Shown: positions 38,386 through 51,480 of the stretch, in pieces | How positions within the stretch are numbered: position 1 is the first letter of the stretch | Layout: each line of letters opens with the position of its first letter | Assembly (NCBI RefSeq): GCF_030272615.1 | Contig: NC_081414.1 | Coordinates: forward strand, 659,694,292 to 659,758,291 | Length of the DNA: 64,000 nucleotides | Direction of reading: 5' to 3' | From: Cryptomeria japonica | Taxonomy: Eukaryota; Streptophyta; Pinopsida; Cupressales; Cupressaceae | Position numbers and translations under genes: made by a program | The notes under the pieces: generated by a model | Told to the model about the DNA's origin: nothing | The model's input: the letters and a program-made list of their open reading frames with translations, nothing else | The model's database searches: none

Positions 38386-39676
38386 TAATATCACCCATGA
38401 GGTGAAAATGATCATCTATAGTAGGTTGATAGTTTTGCGAGTCAATAAGACCCAATTGATGTAAGACATTGTCATGGTTGCATTTTATAAGCCACCATGG
38501 ATACATGACCATGTGGGTCAGTAGGATTCTAGGCACAAGTTAGGTAAATAAATATTGGTCTTAGAAACATCAGACCAATCCTTAGAATAGGTCGAATACA
38601 CCTTGGAGTCGCCAAAGTTGAAAAGTGCAAGTTGACAACTTTTGTTATCATTGCAAAATGTTGCAAAAAGGGATAACTAATCCTCCAATGGTTCCAAAGT
38701 TTGAAAAGTGGTTGGAAATCATTAGGGAGGCTATATTATTCACACTTGGATAGATTCCATGTTGTTGTTGGCGTAGTTGTTGAAGTTGATGAAATTTGAT
38801 GATGTTTTGGAGTTTGGAGCAATACAATATACTTGGAGTTTTCTGAAATTTTGTGTTTTTGTTGTTCATTTCTGATCAGTACAGATTGGTGGATTTATGA
38901 AACCAATTGGATGAGTTAGGGAAGTCTCTTACCTTTAATTTGAGTCAAATTTGAGGTTTTGTAACAATCGGGTTGTAGGGATCCATCCAAATCTAACCAG
39001 ACTGGTCACAAACCCTGCCGACACCTAGGGTTTCACTATAAGGATGCCCTTAATCTAACATTTTCACTAGAGGACCAAACAAACTATGGGAAAATGTTAG
39101 AAGGGCCATTGTACCATAAGATTTTGGTTTTGGTTTTCTGGGAGGCTCCAAGCCCAAAGAGATTGAATTGACACTAGGCGGGCATCTTTATGTGATCACT
39201 TGAATTGTAGAGGTGGAAATCACTTGCAGAAGATAAAGAAGATGGGATCAAATATTGAAACCTTGTATTTGGTGGTTTGACACCTTACCCCACCTTTTAG
39301 AAGTGTTGGTTTATTCAGGGGACTAATACAGGGGGTATTTGCTTTGTAAATTAGGCCTAATTGGCTTAATTAGGTCTGGAAGGACAGTAAGGGTACAAAC
39401 CTTTCAAATTGTGGTTAGTGTCTAAGCCTTTGGGAAATTATGTAACTAGATAAAGGGTGTCTAAATCTACCTTTAGTTTGTCCTATCCTTTGGAATTTGG
39501 TTAAGTTGTGTTTGGAGAACTCAACCGGTAGGGCTATTAGGCTACTAGTAGGGCTACTAGACAATAGGACAGTTGTGAGGCAAGTATTCCCTAACACATC
39601 TGATAGCTTGATATTAAGGGTGTTTTGTGTTAGTTGAAACACCATTAGACAAAATCCAATAGGTTTCCATCCCACC
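38386..39676 (+). repeat. Chromovirus D LTR, right arm (3' LTR, truncated)
   Basis: Starts TAATATCACCCATGAGG eight bases after the pol stop, preceded by CTAAAAGAGCC, a weak polypurine tract. Matches the reverse complement of 35799 down to about 34510, then ends where the CACTA terminus begins; the remaining 210 bases should lie beyond the other end of the CACTA. Confidence 0.85.
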
Positions 39677-39895
39677 CACTAGTAGAAATATGGCAAATAA
39701 ATGACTACTTGACCAAAAGTTTTAGTCACGATAAGTAAAAATGACCAAATTTTAGTCATTTTTTCAACAAAGTTATAAATGACTAATTTGGTCATCGAGT
39801 GAGATCACACAAATAAAAATGACTAAATAAATGACTAATTTGATAGATGATAGAGAAATAACTAAATAAATGACTAAATAAATGACTAGATAATT
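39677..39895. repeat. CACTA left TIR and subterminal TGACTAA repeats
   Basis: The TIR is at 39677-39690. About twelve copies of AATGACTAA or near variants, in both orientations, lie between 39690 and 39895. In En/Spm such subterminal repeats bind the TnpA protein. The possible 3-bp target duplication on the left is ACC (39674-39676). Confidence 0.7.
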
Positions 39896-42870
39896 GTCTA
39901 GCTCTTCTCTTAAAGAAATTAAGTACTCATGGAAATGATATAAAAAAATTGATCCTAATATTTTTGTTTGTAAATTATTTATTATTTAAATATTATTTTT
40001 ATTCATAAATAATAAATTATTTTATTAGCAGATGTATTATATTATATTTTTTTATTTCTATTAAAAATATAATAAGAATAAAAGTATAACAATTTCACTT
40101 GGATTTAAAACAATTTTTGAAGACAAAATAAATATTTTACCTTAAATATTTAAATTATTATTTATATTATCTTAAATTAAAAATTAAAAATATTTTAATT
40201 GTATATATATATATATATATATTCTAATAAATATATGTATATATACATCCTACTGTTTATCAAAATTGCATTATATTTTTTTTATTTTTTTATTGCAGAC
40301 TACCCCTTTTTTATTGTCACCCATTTTTTATCTATCTAGATTAAAAATAGCCTATATAGATTTCAAGGTCATAATTGAAATTTTAAAAGGTTTTGAATTC
40401 TTTAAAGAATATATAAAAAAATTACCTCCAAAGGCTAATTTGTTTCCCAAAAAAAAGACTCCCGCCAAGGAAAAAATTAGCGTGAAATTAGAATTTTGAT
40501 CGACACCCGAAGTAAGAGGAGCTATGGAAACCATACCAATGAATGTAATGTTGTAATAAAAAAATTGCTATGGAAAAAATAGGAAAGAAGAAAGTGATCT
40601 TTATCTATACTTTGTAGACTGTGCACAGTAGAAGAAGACCAAAGGAAGACATTGACAAACAAAGGTACCATACATTTCTGTGTTTTTGAATTATAAAACT
40701 TCAAATAATTTTTTTGTATCTTTTTCTTGTATGCAATATGAAATTTTTGTATCAAATAAATTGCCCACCTAGAGAGGAGATTGATCATTGGCACACCCTC
40801 CTATATCAGTTGGGCTCCCTTGAATTCAATCTATGTAGCAGGGAGTCAAGGTCTTGGGAGAGAGGAATCAGGGAAGGATCTTTGAATCCACCCACCCCTA
40901 TCCATAGTTGATAGTAGGGAAACAACAAACCCCCAAAATAATAATACCATAAAAATAATAGTAATTTCTCATTTATGTTTGCTCTTTATCTAACCATGAC
41001 ATGAAATAGCTATATGGCCATGAATGCTCTTGTTATTGACAAGAAGAACCATTGTATCTATAGTTTATGAAGGCTCTATTTTATGTGTTAGACTATCCTT
41101 TGGGCCACTATCTTGTTATGTATGACTCTTTATGTAAATATCAAACTCTTACTTAATTCTAGAAACTTCAGTGTGCCACTCTCTTTGGGTTTGACAATGC
41201 TGCTCTTTAAGGTTGAGAATGCCTTGTGACTTTGCAATGTTATTTTGTGTCTTGATTGCAAATAGTTGTCCTTTTTTATTATCATTTTGGCTTCATGACT
41301 GTAAGATTACTAGGAGTCTTTTGTCCTAATGACTATTTCCATCCTTGTTCTTATTGCATTGTTGCTCAATCTTGCTCTAGATTGTTCTAGTCTACCCTTC
41401 AAATAAAGAGACCTTACTAAAACATTCATATAAAAAATCAATAGACTGTCTCTGTTGTTTACAACTGTTCAATAACAGTGATTGACTATTTTTATCTTGT
41501 AATCCTTTTAGACTTGTAAATCAGTATAACATTACTACCATGATTATATTGCTTGTCCCTCTTGAGCAATCAGCTTAATTGCCCATGTATGCACTGCAAT
41601 AGATATCTCTTTTCTGCCTTTAGTTATTTTTCTCTTTAGTTGTGATGTCCATTGTAGATGATTCAGGTCTAGACCTTCATTACTTGATCATTGACTCTGC
41701 TCTTCAATTTTTTGAGTGTCTTTTATCATACCTAAGTGTGTGTTGCTCTATGACCTCTATTCTATAAAGATAATGATCTCCTTCTTCTTGCTAACTGAGT
41801 GTTCTTCTCTTTGATATCTTGACTACCGCTTCTTTGTCTCGTGGGGCTAAGTGCTTCTTTTAAATCATTAAATAAATCTCCCTTATGACCATTCTATGGC
41901 TTCTCTTACTATCTTAATGGTTGTAACTCTGTCCTAATAGTGTCCTAACCTTGTCTACACCTTGAGTAGACTTGATCATGACCTCATATATCTCTTTTGT
42001 CACCACTCGGTTTGTCTTGGAAGGACCATAATGACAATCGTAATAGGACTGCATGTGACCCTTGTACATTTTAATGGTCTTTGGAAGCTCGTTGATGGTG
42101 GCTTTGTGTTTCTTGGAATCTCTATTGCTCCTTTGGGTAGATGACTGTTATGATTGTATTTGCCTTGCCCTTTTGAGCTTTAACTGCTCTATGTCTCAAG
42201 ACTTGTTTATGATTACCATTCCTCTTGGGTTGTTCATATCATTATTTGACAAAGACTATCATTAAAGTCATTGTGATCTTTGAGCCTTAAGCTCTATCAC
42301 ATTGATGTTTGGCCGTCATTTTGAATTTATGTTTACCAACAAGATCTTGGATCAATCTTCTCATATATTTTCATTGACTTTCAACAATAAGGATTATCAT
42401 TTAATGCCCCTAGATGCTACCTATTGATGACTGTCAAAATTGGTTTTGATTGCTTCTTTGTGCTTAGACTGTGTTTCTATACAACATTATTTTTGAGGGA
42501 GGAAACTCTTCAAACCTTCATAACCGTTCTTTATCTTTTCTCCTTGTTTTGTATATCTACTTTGTAGTTGTGATCATTGATCATGTTGCCGCCCCATGTA
42601 ATAATGAATTGTTTGAATTGATTCTTATGTGAAGGATGATTGCATTGTTTGTATGTTGCCATGTGACTATGATATGTCTCCTTTATACTTTGTAGCTTTC
42701 CATCATGTCTATCATAGCAACTATATTTATGGTCTTTGTCACTTACTTTGTGTCATTTAAGACTTAAGCTCTCCATATTTTGAAATTATAATATTTTTTA
42801 GGTGCAGCTACTTTATGGAATCTCTACATTTTTTTACAAGTTTAGATAAATTAATCAAGTTTGACAGAAA
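39896..42870. other. CACTA left-side non-coding region
   Basis: No sustained frame. 39930-40260 is very AT-rich with a short TA microsatellite at 40202-40222. 41000-42800 is T-rich on the plus strand with no recognised motif. Confidence 0.5.
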
Positions 42871-42875
42871 TTGTG

Positions 42876-43100
42876 TCAATAATGAAAGTAATAGTTAAGG
42901 GATATAATTCTTTTAACGTGCATAGAATAGTCATCAAGAATCTTCCCATTCCCCAAAATGTACAATCTATCAATAAGTTCTCTCCTAAGTGTCAAACAAA
43001 AATCATTATATCTATTCAATATCCAAGTATACTTTCCAATCTCTACCACTTCTTTCACCTAACAACTGTAGTAGTAGTTCCCAAGTGCAATGACCTTTGC
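42876..43100 (-). pseudogene. Possible further exon of the gene fragment
   Basis: Minus-strand frame of about 60 codons (KEVVEIGKYTWILNRYND, LRRELIDRLYILGNG) ending at a stop at 42876. It is preceded by a CTACTACTACAG acceptor-like sequence. It lies downstream of and on the same strand as the 43348-43810 exon; membership in the same gene is a guess. Confidence 0.35.
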
Positions 43101-43347
43101 ATCTCCAATGCAGATGCATAGTTTTCAAATTTTGTCACATTTGCATTTATAATTTGGATAATTATTTTTGGTGGAATATTTGGATACTAAAAACCTTTTG
43201 AAAAAGAAAGATAATTGTGAACAAAGAGCCCATAAAAACTACCCATGTATGAAAAATGTCATGTAGACAACCAAGGGTTGCAATTTAACAAGAGTAATTA
43301 CATGCAACAAAAGCACAAAAATATTGTGAATGGATCAAATTGCGTAC

Positions 43348-43810
43348 CAGTCCAAGGAGGAGGAAACATTGAAGTGATTTTCTCATTGTTGTCAGACAGT
43401 CTACAAGTAGGAACCCCAGTTTCACATGAAGGAACTGCCATTCTTGCAGTAATGACACTGTGATTCAAATCTTGTCTAGCTATGGGATTATACCTTCTCT
43501 GCACCACATCTTCAGCTACAATTTCTAAGAATGATGGAAAGACTTGAAAACATCATCTTGTTTATATTTTTCGATAATCCTTTCCCGAAGCTTAGGATTA
43601 GAAGCAACAATAAGAAGCTTCTTCTTTATGTCAATAAACACACCATCCATTGCTATATCTTCCATGTCCTCAATGTGATAAGTCCATAGCTTACATAAAG
43701 CATCATTATAACCATCCCAGTTGATTTTGCAGGTCCCCTCAAAATTTTTATAGTACACTCCACAGCTACTTTGTGACATAATTCTTGCATAAATTTTTCA
43801 TTGTTAGAAT
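43348..43810 (-). pseudogene. Gene fragment, 3' portion (left of element F)
   Basis: Minus-strand frame, not transposon-like: EKFMQELCHKVAVECTIKIL, then NWDGYNDALCKLWTYHIEDM, then RMAVPSCETGVPTCRL. A frameshift near 43548 moves it between two frames. It ends at CCTTGGACTG followed by GTACGC, a possible splice donor at 43347. Upstream it is contiguous with 54030-55005 once F is removed: the junction reads AAAGATTCTAACAATGAA, in frame (KDSNNE). I do not recognise the protein. Helical, charged composition suggests an intracellular protein. Confidence 0.6.
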
Positions 43811-44360
43811 TGTTGTCACATGGATTTGCACCCGATGCAAGCTTGAAATTCCTATAATCTAGTGACACATTGGACTGCTCTCACGCTATGGGTATCCTAT
43901 TATGAGAGAAGACATCCGGATTATAGGCCAACTTCCTATTTGATCACCTAAAGAACTTAATTGAATTTTTGAGAAAAGGGAAGAAGGATATGCATAAAAC
44001 TGAAAATTAACTACTGCTAGGTGATCCACTAATGATAAAAGACCTGCAAACTACTTACAAATCCACAAGATAACCAGCTAATGAAACTTATTAAACTCAC
44101 AACTCAGACATACATGTTTGCATAAACAATTCTCTTGTAAGGATAGCTTACTGATGATCACAAAAAGGAGAATAATAATGTTCTCACAATTTTGATACAA
44201 CAGAATCACATACACAATCAGAGACCTGCACTATAACATGTACCTTAGCCCTAAGCATCTGAAGAAACTAAGATAAAATGAAGGATTCTACAAAAGAATC
44301 ACAAAATTTCTAATCAAAATGCTTACAATCATAACACTTAGACCAAAGAATTTAAGGAGG
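43811..44360 (-). repeat. 3' LTR of element F
   Basis: Homologous to 53481-54029, with mostly transition differences. In element orientation it runs from TCCTCCTTAAATTC to GTGACAACA. The CA end is canonical, the start is not TG. It is preceded, on the minus strand, by AAAGAAGTTGAG, a plausible polypurine tract. Confidence 0.8.
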
Positions 44361-47305
44361 AACTCAACTTCTTTATTGAAAACAAGGAACTTTCTGCATT
44401 ACAAATCTAGAAAAACTCCTAAAAATGAGTTACAGAAGCCTGAATATCTAATGCTACACAAGTAAAAAAACTCCAGAACTCTCTTCTAAAAGAGTGAAAA
44501 ACAAACACTTACCAAAGCTTACAAAAAATTAAAAAATTTGAATTTTTTGGCTCCAAGATGTATCAGTTGTCATCAATTCTAAGATTTTCCTCAAAATCAA
44601 GGGGCTTAACTAAGAGAGAAACTCCCCCAAAACTACAAAGAAAAGTAGCCAAACTGAACACAACTTCACGTCATTTCGTGATGAGTTCACCTGGATGCTA
44701 TTGGTTACCTGACCATTTGATTTAGCTACCTGTATTAACCGTTAGCACATAAAAAAAACTATTGGGACTGCTGATGGCTTGTTGCTATGTCGCAAGGATT
44801 AACCTTTATGCACCTTTTCATTGTGGTATAGCGATAACCCTCAGATCTTCAGGAACCTGTTTGACTTTTAACCACTCTGCTTTTTTCTTTTATCTCTCCG
44901 GTCACTCTCTTCATCCTAGGCCCATGGGAATGAGCAATGATAATGAACTTTGAACCATTGAACCACTTTAAACCATTGAACCACTTTGAACCAGTTCAAA
45001 GTTCAAGTTAAAAGTTGATTTAAAAAATATAGACATTTCCTTGTCTGTAGACTTTTGCTAGGTGTCAGCCTCTGATTTGCTTGCAGGTCCACTTTGTTTG
45101 CCATCTGGACTGCCATCTAGACTTGGTTTGACTTGGTTCTTCATCTTCTCTCTATCATGTGGCACATCCTCACTCATTCTGAGCCCACTTGGATGACCAC
45201 CTCAACTGCCACCTTGCCAGTCACCAAGTCGCATGAGATAACCAGCGAGCATCTTCATCATGCAGTATAGCGATGACCGTTGATCTGTCCTCAAACTGCT
45301 CAATCTTTAACCTCTTAGCTGCTCACCTTTTCCGCATGTGCTTGGTTGTCAAGTTACTATGATAACTGATGAGATTCTTTCTATAGCGCTATAGCGATGG
45401 TCGTTAGATCTTTCAGACTACCGTTGATCTTTCCTAATCTGCTCAATCTTTAGTCTCTCTAAGAATCCATGCCACATGTCAATATATGGTTTGCCACTTG
45501 AGCACGGCCTCATCTACCACCTTAGCACCACCGGGCCCACCATTTTAATTTAATTTGTTTGGCATCAGTCTTTCAGCCAAACTACCTCCTTCAATGAATA
45601 GTTTTTTTATGTCTCATCAAAACTGCAGTTTCATCGATACCTATTATTTCGATGAAACCATTTAGAGATATATCACAGCCAAGGTTTGTTCAACATTCAC
45701 CTTGATGACATGCCACATGTCATGAGGCATGTCACCATGTGTCACCTTGTGATACACTCAGAGTCCACCTCGGCACCACCTAACCTGCCACCTATCACAA
45801 GGGTATTCATTCCAGACACTTCACAACTGTGGTACAACGTTAGTCATGGATAGCCCTGGAATGTCATTCCACCATCCGATCTTCCTTGATCTGCCATTGG
45901 ATCTCAGCGATCTGCTTGAGCTTTAACTTTCCCTTTTCGGTAGGTGCTTTGTCACCAAGTCGCGGGGAGTATTTGGCAATTATCTTCCCATCGTGACAAC
46001 TGTCAGATCTTTTGTTGATCACCATTGATCTACCTGAATCTGCTCAGTCTTTAGTTTCTCTAAGAGGCTCTCTCTTATGCCATGGTGTCACCACGTGTCT
46101 GCCTTTGTTTTGCCACATGATGTACCTGGGTGCCACCTCAACTTCCACCTAGACACCACCTCACCAGTCGCTAAGTTGCGGAGATTAACAGTCGAGCACT
46201 TTTGCATAGTGGTATAGTGATGGCCGTCAGATCCTTTGCAACCTGCTTCCCTGTTAATTTGCCCTTTTACTGCAAAATTTGGCCTCTTTGAGATGCACAC
46301 GCATGCAGGGGCCCACCAATGTTGAGCTGCTCCTTGTCAAAAGCCAATAAGTTTTGACACTTAATATGTGTGGGACTTTTCCTTTAAATACTAAAATACT
46401 CCTCCCCGCGGCCAATGTGGGATAAATGGACTATGCCTGGGCCCTTCCATTGAGTAATTGAGATAACCTAAGATAGCTCCTTTCGATAGCCGATGTCAAC
46501 ATTCTGCGCTCTACACTTCTTATCAGGTCATTGGGGTAGGTCTTGCCGATAAGGCAAAAACTCAAAAAACTGCAAAGAAACACCCATCTCCCTCAGCATG
46601 CTGGGCGCAAACCTCATGGGAGCCACATTTTACCCCACATGCTATAATTCAATGAACAAAAAGTTACTTACCCTATGTCTGCACATGAAGCAAACAAGTT
46701 AGACAAAAACATGTATTCTTTTCATACTTAGCACTTGTTTCTCCTTCTGAGGCATATTGAGCTTGTAGTGAAAATAGGTAACATTTTTGGCGACATCTGC
46801 CATATGTTTGCTTGCTAAATGTTTTGACTAGCTAACTTATGTGTTCCATTGGGCACAGAGTCACCGAGACTGATAGAAAATTGAAACAACACATCAGACA
46901 CGATTGCAAAAACTCTCTTTTTTCTCAAAAAAAAAACCTATCCTAATCTATGGAGTATAGGTGTGTGGTTTATGGTAGTGAGCTTAACACCTTACTATCA
47001 TTAATTAGGCATGTGTATTGACAGATTAGGACAAGACAAAACAACAAAACACCTTTGAAACATTGCAACAATTTATTGCAGCTATATGAGGGAGATGCCT
47101 TTTGTGCATGAGAGGGGATTAACATATTCTTTGTTTCATATGATGGACATCTCTCTTTTATAGCTTTGATGGATTGCAATAGTATGACTCCTATTACTCC
47201 TCCTAAACTATGCACTAGGCACTTTGGGAAAACAAAACTACAAACCAACCTATTATGCAAAGCACTTATTACCACTAGGAAAACTGAAATATGTACAAAT
47301 TTTAG
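44361..47305 (-). other. Element F 3' spacer with a repeat array related to 10.5-11.9 kb
   Basis: About 2.9 kb after integrase without a coding frame. 44780-46250 is GC-richer and contains five or six modules with TATAGCGATGACCGTTGATC-like words (44829, 45273, 45390, 45990, 46212) and CTGCTCAATCTTTA. GAGCATCTTCATC at 45247 also occurs in the left array at 11643. A perfect 10-bp inverted repeat GTTTCATCGA/TCGATGAAAC lies at 45628-45637 and 45649-45658. It may be an older LTR captured by or inserted in F; an env-like frame is not visible. Confidence 0.55.
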
Positions 47306-50114
47306 GCATACCTAAAAACCAATGCTTGAGGTGAATACCATTAACTGGGATTGGTTTAACATCACCATCCAACTTAGATAGCTAGAAGACATTGTTTTCC
47401 TTGCACTTAGAAATCATATAAGGTGCACTCTAGAAAGCATCAAACTTTGTATGCTTGCCTGTTTTGGTCCTGAATTCATCCCATTTCAAGACAATGCCAC
47501 CTTCCTTGAACACTCTGGGAGAAGCCCTCTTATCAAAATATCTTTTCATTTGAGCTTGGTGATACTCAATTTGCCTCATTGCCTTATTTCTAACTTCCTT
47601 TAGCTCAATCAACTAAGCTAATCTTGCTGACATAGGCTCTTCTTCAATCATATCCAACTGGTTAGATAAATCAAGGGCTATAAACTCAAGTGAAATAAGA
47701 AACCTTTCCTCTTTCCCATACACAAGCATGTATGGAGACATTCCAGTGGACCTCTTTGGTGTGATTCTATTAGCCATAAGGCTGATTTAAGCTTGGTATG
47801 CCAAGCTCGCTGATTTCCTTCCATGGTCCTTTTAATGATTCTGAGCAGATTCTTATTTGTGGACTCAACTTGTCCATTTCCCTGAGGGTAATAGTTAGAT
47901 GAGGTGTTGAGATAAACACCATTCTTTACTACCCAATCAGATATTCGGCTCCCTACAAAAGCAATAGCATTATCCAAAGCTATAGATTCAGGGACACCAA
48001 ATCTAGTTATCAACTCATCATAAAAGTTCAAAATAGTTGTCTCGTTTTCTTCCTTTAGTGCTACAGCCTCAGTCCACTTAGTAAAATAATTAGTGGTTGT
48101 GAGAACCCACTTGTGGCCAGAACTTGAAGGTGGATTTATGACTCCAATAAAATCTAAACCCCACTTCATAAAGGGTTGTTCTACCAAAATAGGCTACAAT
48201 GGCAGTGCTGCCAACCTCTCTTTTCCTGCAAACATGGCATATTATTTACACTTTATAACCCAGGAATGTGCATCTCTCAACAAATTAGGCCAATAATAGC
48301 CTCCTTTCATAACTTTTAGAGTTGTAGCTCTTGCTGAAAAGTGTCCTCCTATTGATCCTTCATGAAACTCATGCAATACCTTATCAACCTGATCAACATA
48401 TATGCACCTCAATAATACACCATGAAAATCCTTTCTAAATAGAAAACCATTCAAGAGTACATAGGGAATGGACTAAAGTCTATAATACCTTCTTCTTGAC
48501 TTACTCAATCCATGAGGACACTCACCGGTCAACAAGAAATGAGTCATCTCTTGTACCTAGCTAATAGGAGGAATAAGAACAGCTACTTGTTCTTCATCTT
48601 AGGGGGCTAAAACAACCTTCTTCTCATCCTCTTTACTGTTTTTTATGTGATCAACAAGCTGCTCACACAATCCCTTACCTCTAACTAGCTTGGTGACCTT
48701 AATATCAACATAAAATTCCATCACCTTAGTCACCCAACCAACCCTCTTATCATTTAAGTCTTTGCTGAGCAAAAACTCTTTAACTGAGGGGTGAGAAACT
48801 ATCAACTTAATCCTATTGTTAGAAAGCATATACTTAAACTTTTTCAAACTCCTAATAACAACAAGAACATGTTTTTCAACAAAAGAAAAATTCTCCTCAT
48901 AATCCTTAAGGCCTTGATTGAAAAAGGCCAAAGGCTGCTCCAAACCATGCTCATTTTCTTGAACCAACATAGATGAGATGCTGTCAATACTGCCATAAGC
49001 ATACAAAATAAAGCCTTTTAAGAAATTTGGGTTTATCAAAGTAGGAGCAGCTGCAAGTGCCTCTTTTATAAGCTGAAAACTCCTCCTCCCATCCTTAGAC
49101 CAGCTAAAAGGAATATCCTTTTTCAACATAGAAGTTAGAGGTTTTAATAACTCTGCAATATCTGGAATAAACCTCCTAACAAAATTAATCCTACTTGAGA
49201 AGCTTTGCAAGCCCTTCTTGTGTGCTAGTAGAGGTAAGGAAAGAATAACACTTACCCTCTCCAGATCAATAGTAATACCCTCTTTTGACACCACATAGCC
49301 CAGGAGCTTACACTCATGAACATAAAACACACATTTCTTTGGGTTATGAGATATACCATACTCTCTACGCCTCTCAAACTTTTTATTTAGGTGAGCTAGG
49401 TGTTCAACTGAATTTCTATAATAAACAGTGATATCATCCAAATAATCAAGTACAAATTTATACATCAAACCATGGAATGCCATATCCATAGCATGCTGAA
49501 AAAGTGGCATCAACATTTGACAAACCAAATGGCATCTTTTTATATGCCATAGTGCCCCATTTAGTTGTAAATGTTGTCTTAAATTGATCTTCCTCCTTCA
49601 CTAAAACTTGGTTATAACCTAAAAAACCATCTAGAAAGGAGAATCTCTTAGAACCTGCAACAACTTATAGAATATGCTCCATAGAGGGTAGTGGATATCT
49701 ATCCTGCAATGAGGCTCTATTGAGATCTCAGAAATCAACACAAAGTCTGATTTCACCATTCTTTTTCCTAATTGGGATAAGGTTTGACACCCATGAGGTG
49801 TGTTTAATAGGAAAAATGATTCTACTCTGAATGAGTTTATTAAGTTCTTTGACCATAAGGGGCTCAAGCTTTGGATTAAGAGGCCTCTATTTTTGCCTCA
49901 AAGGTTTAGCATTTGGCTCAAGCTCTATGGTAAGTTGGGCAATACTAGGGTCAAAGCCTTTTAAATCAAAATATTTCCAAGCAAATATATCACTAAACTC
50001 TTGGTATAATAAAACAAATGCATGCCTTTCCTCTAAAGTACACACCTTTCCAAGCTTTAACAACTTATCCTTGAAAATATCAACATTTTCATAATGTTCC
50101 TCTTTGATCTGCAA
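47306..50114 (-). pseudogene. Element F reverse transcriptase, RNase H and integrase
   Basis: RT from about 50000 (SRIIFPIKHTSWVSNLIPI, KKNGEIRLCVDF) through a frameshift near 49515 to FVLDYLDDITVYY (49440). The YLDD active site is intact. RNase H at about 49020-48650 (LKGFILYAYGS, QPLAFFNQGLKDYEENF). Integrase zinc finger H-H-C-C at about 48370-48235. Core at 48187-47680 with the three acidic positions visible: GLDFIGVI, ALDNAIAF, GQVESTNKNLL. The C-terminal KWDEFRTKTGKHTKFDAF (47490) runs to about 47310. In-frame stops lie at 49890-49892, 49732, 48599 and elsewhere. Confidence 0.9.
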
Positions 50115-50149
50115 GCTAGATTTTTATTTTGTCACTTGATCATCCTCAT

Positions 50150-50900
50150 TGAAAATTGACTCCAAAGTGACCAAACCCTTAGGTAGCTTGTTTTCTTTCA
50201 GCTGTATGACCTGATCATCATACTGTTGCTTAAGCTTCTCTTGATTGGTATTTGAAAACTCTGCCTCTTCCCTCAAAAAGTTAATAATCTACTGATCACT
50301 ATCAAAAACTTGCCAATGATCAACATTGTTAGGAATGGAAGACCTAACAATCACTTTTACATATTTATGTTCATTAATATTTCTAATATCACTTGGAATA
50401 TCATACTGTGCTCCTATTGCAACAAGTATATCAACATACTTATTAAGATTTTTAGGAATAGACAACAAATTGAAAGCTTAGAAATATTCAATAAGATCCC
50501 ATACCCTATGTTTATAAGAATTTAAAAGATCATTCTTAGTGGTATGGAGACCTCTTACTTGGTTGACAACTAGTTCATTGTCACCATAAACCGCAAACAA
50601 TTGTTTCCTCTGTTCTTTGCCCATTGTAGACCATGAATTAAGGCCTCATACTTAGCTATATTATTGGTGCAACTAAAAGAAAACCTGAAAGTTGCATAAT
50701 ACTTATCATCAATAGGGGAAATCAACATGCAACCACCACCAACACCATTCTTACTTCTTGACCCATCAAAATATAGCTTCCAAAGCTCATTTTGATGTTG
50801 ATTATCTTGTTGTCTAGTGTCCTTTATCAAATTTGGGACAGCAAAACCTTGTCCATGAAACATATAGACTCTAAGGTTTACCTCATCCATATTTTTAAAA
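50150..50900 (-). pseudogene. RNase H-like domain (RVT_3 type) between protease and RT of element F
   Basis: WKLYFDGSRSKNGVGGGCML (about 50790-50730) and SCTNNIAKYEALIHGLQWA match the start of the RNase H domain found in Tat elements, with catalytic D (FDG) and E (YEAL) visible. After a frameshift near 50590, YGDNELVVNQV and YKHRVWDLIEYF follow at 50600-50480, giving the third acidic residue (GDNE). A linker of about 110 codons to RT follows. The RT-associated RNase H is separate (49020-48650). In the Tat elements I know, the extra domain follows RT, so this order is unusual. Confidence 0.75.
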
Positions 50901-51480
50901 GGATCTTCCTCAAGATTCTCAGCTACCCATTCATCCTGAATAATGTCAGTAATGTCATCAATAGGGGTGTTTGGATCATGCAGAATGGGTTGGTCATCTT
51001 GCTCATGAATGGTCAAATCGACATTGACAACACTAGGGACATAGGGTTCTATGTGATCATTAGCTAAAGATTCTAATTTAATAGTAACTTTAGTTCCATA
51101 CCTAGTCCTAAAAAACATATGTGACTATTCAGATGACAAAAAAAACCCTAATTTGGCTATAGAGTCTCTTGATAAGAAAATTACAAAGTAGGGTGGCAGG
51201 TCTATCACATAAACATCTTGCAGAATAGAAAAAATGGGGCAAGCATGGAGTGTTAGACTCAAATGTTTAATGACTCCTACAATATCTATAGTAGTCCCAT
51301 CTAACTGCACTACACCCTTTTTCAATAGCTCATAAGTCAGTCCTAACTGGTCAACCAACTGCTTGGGCATGACCGAGCTACTTGCACTTGAATCTATCAT
51401 GCAGCTATGCACTATGTGCTGGCCAATGATTAGACTGATATAAAAGAGAGGTGGTTTGTTTATCTTAGACTGCTGATACT
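50901..51480 (-). pseudogene. Element F aspartic protease
   Basis: HSCMIDSSASSSVMPKQLVD at 51412-51350: the catalytic D is present, but DSS replaces DSG, probably by one G-to-A change. The fold continues with LTYELLKKGVVQLDG and DVYVIDLPPYFVIFL. A stop at 51125-51127 separates it from the linker leading to the RNase H-like domain. Confidence 0.8.

Larger units (their letters stand above)
34300..39676 (+). mobile_element. Element D: Ty3 chromovirus remnant with LTRs in opposite orientation
   Basis: 34300-35846 is, in reverse complement, homologous to the sequence from about 38340 to 39676: LTR plus the last 40-50 bases of the internal region. The centre (35846-38378) is a plus-strand RNase H-integrase-chromodomain coding end. 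The unit therefore has a 3' LTR pointing outward at each end and no 5' half. Arm identity looks about 92-93% over the 350 bases I compared by eye. The CACTA insertion ends the right arm at 39676, about 210 bases short of the left. Confidence 0.85.

Noticed and set aside
43811-46501. A 2.7-kb LTR for element F ending at TGTTGACA (minus strand, 46501)
   Set aside because: The terminal match TGTTGACA/TGACAACA was attractive, but homology with the other LTR stops at 44360 and the AGAAT duplication fits the 550-bp LTR.
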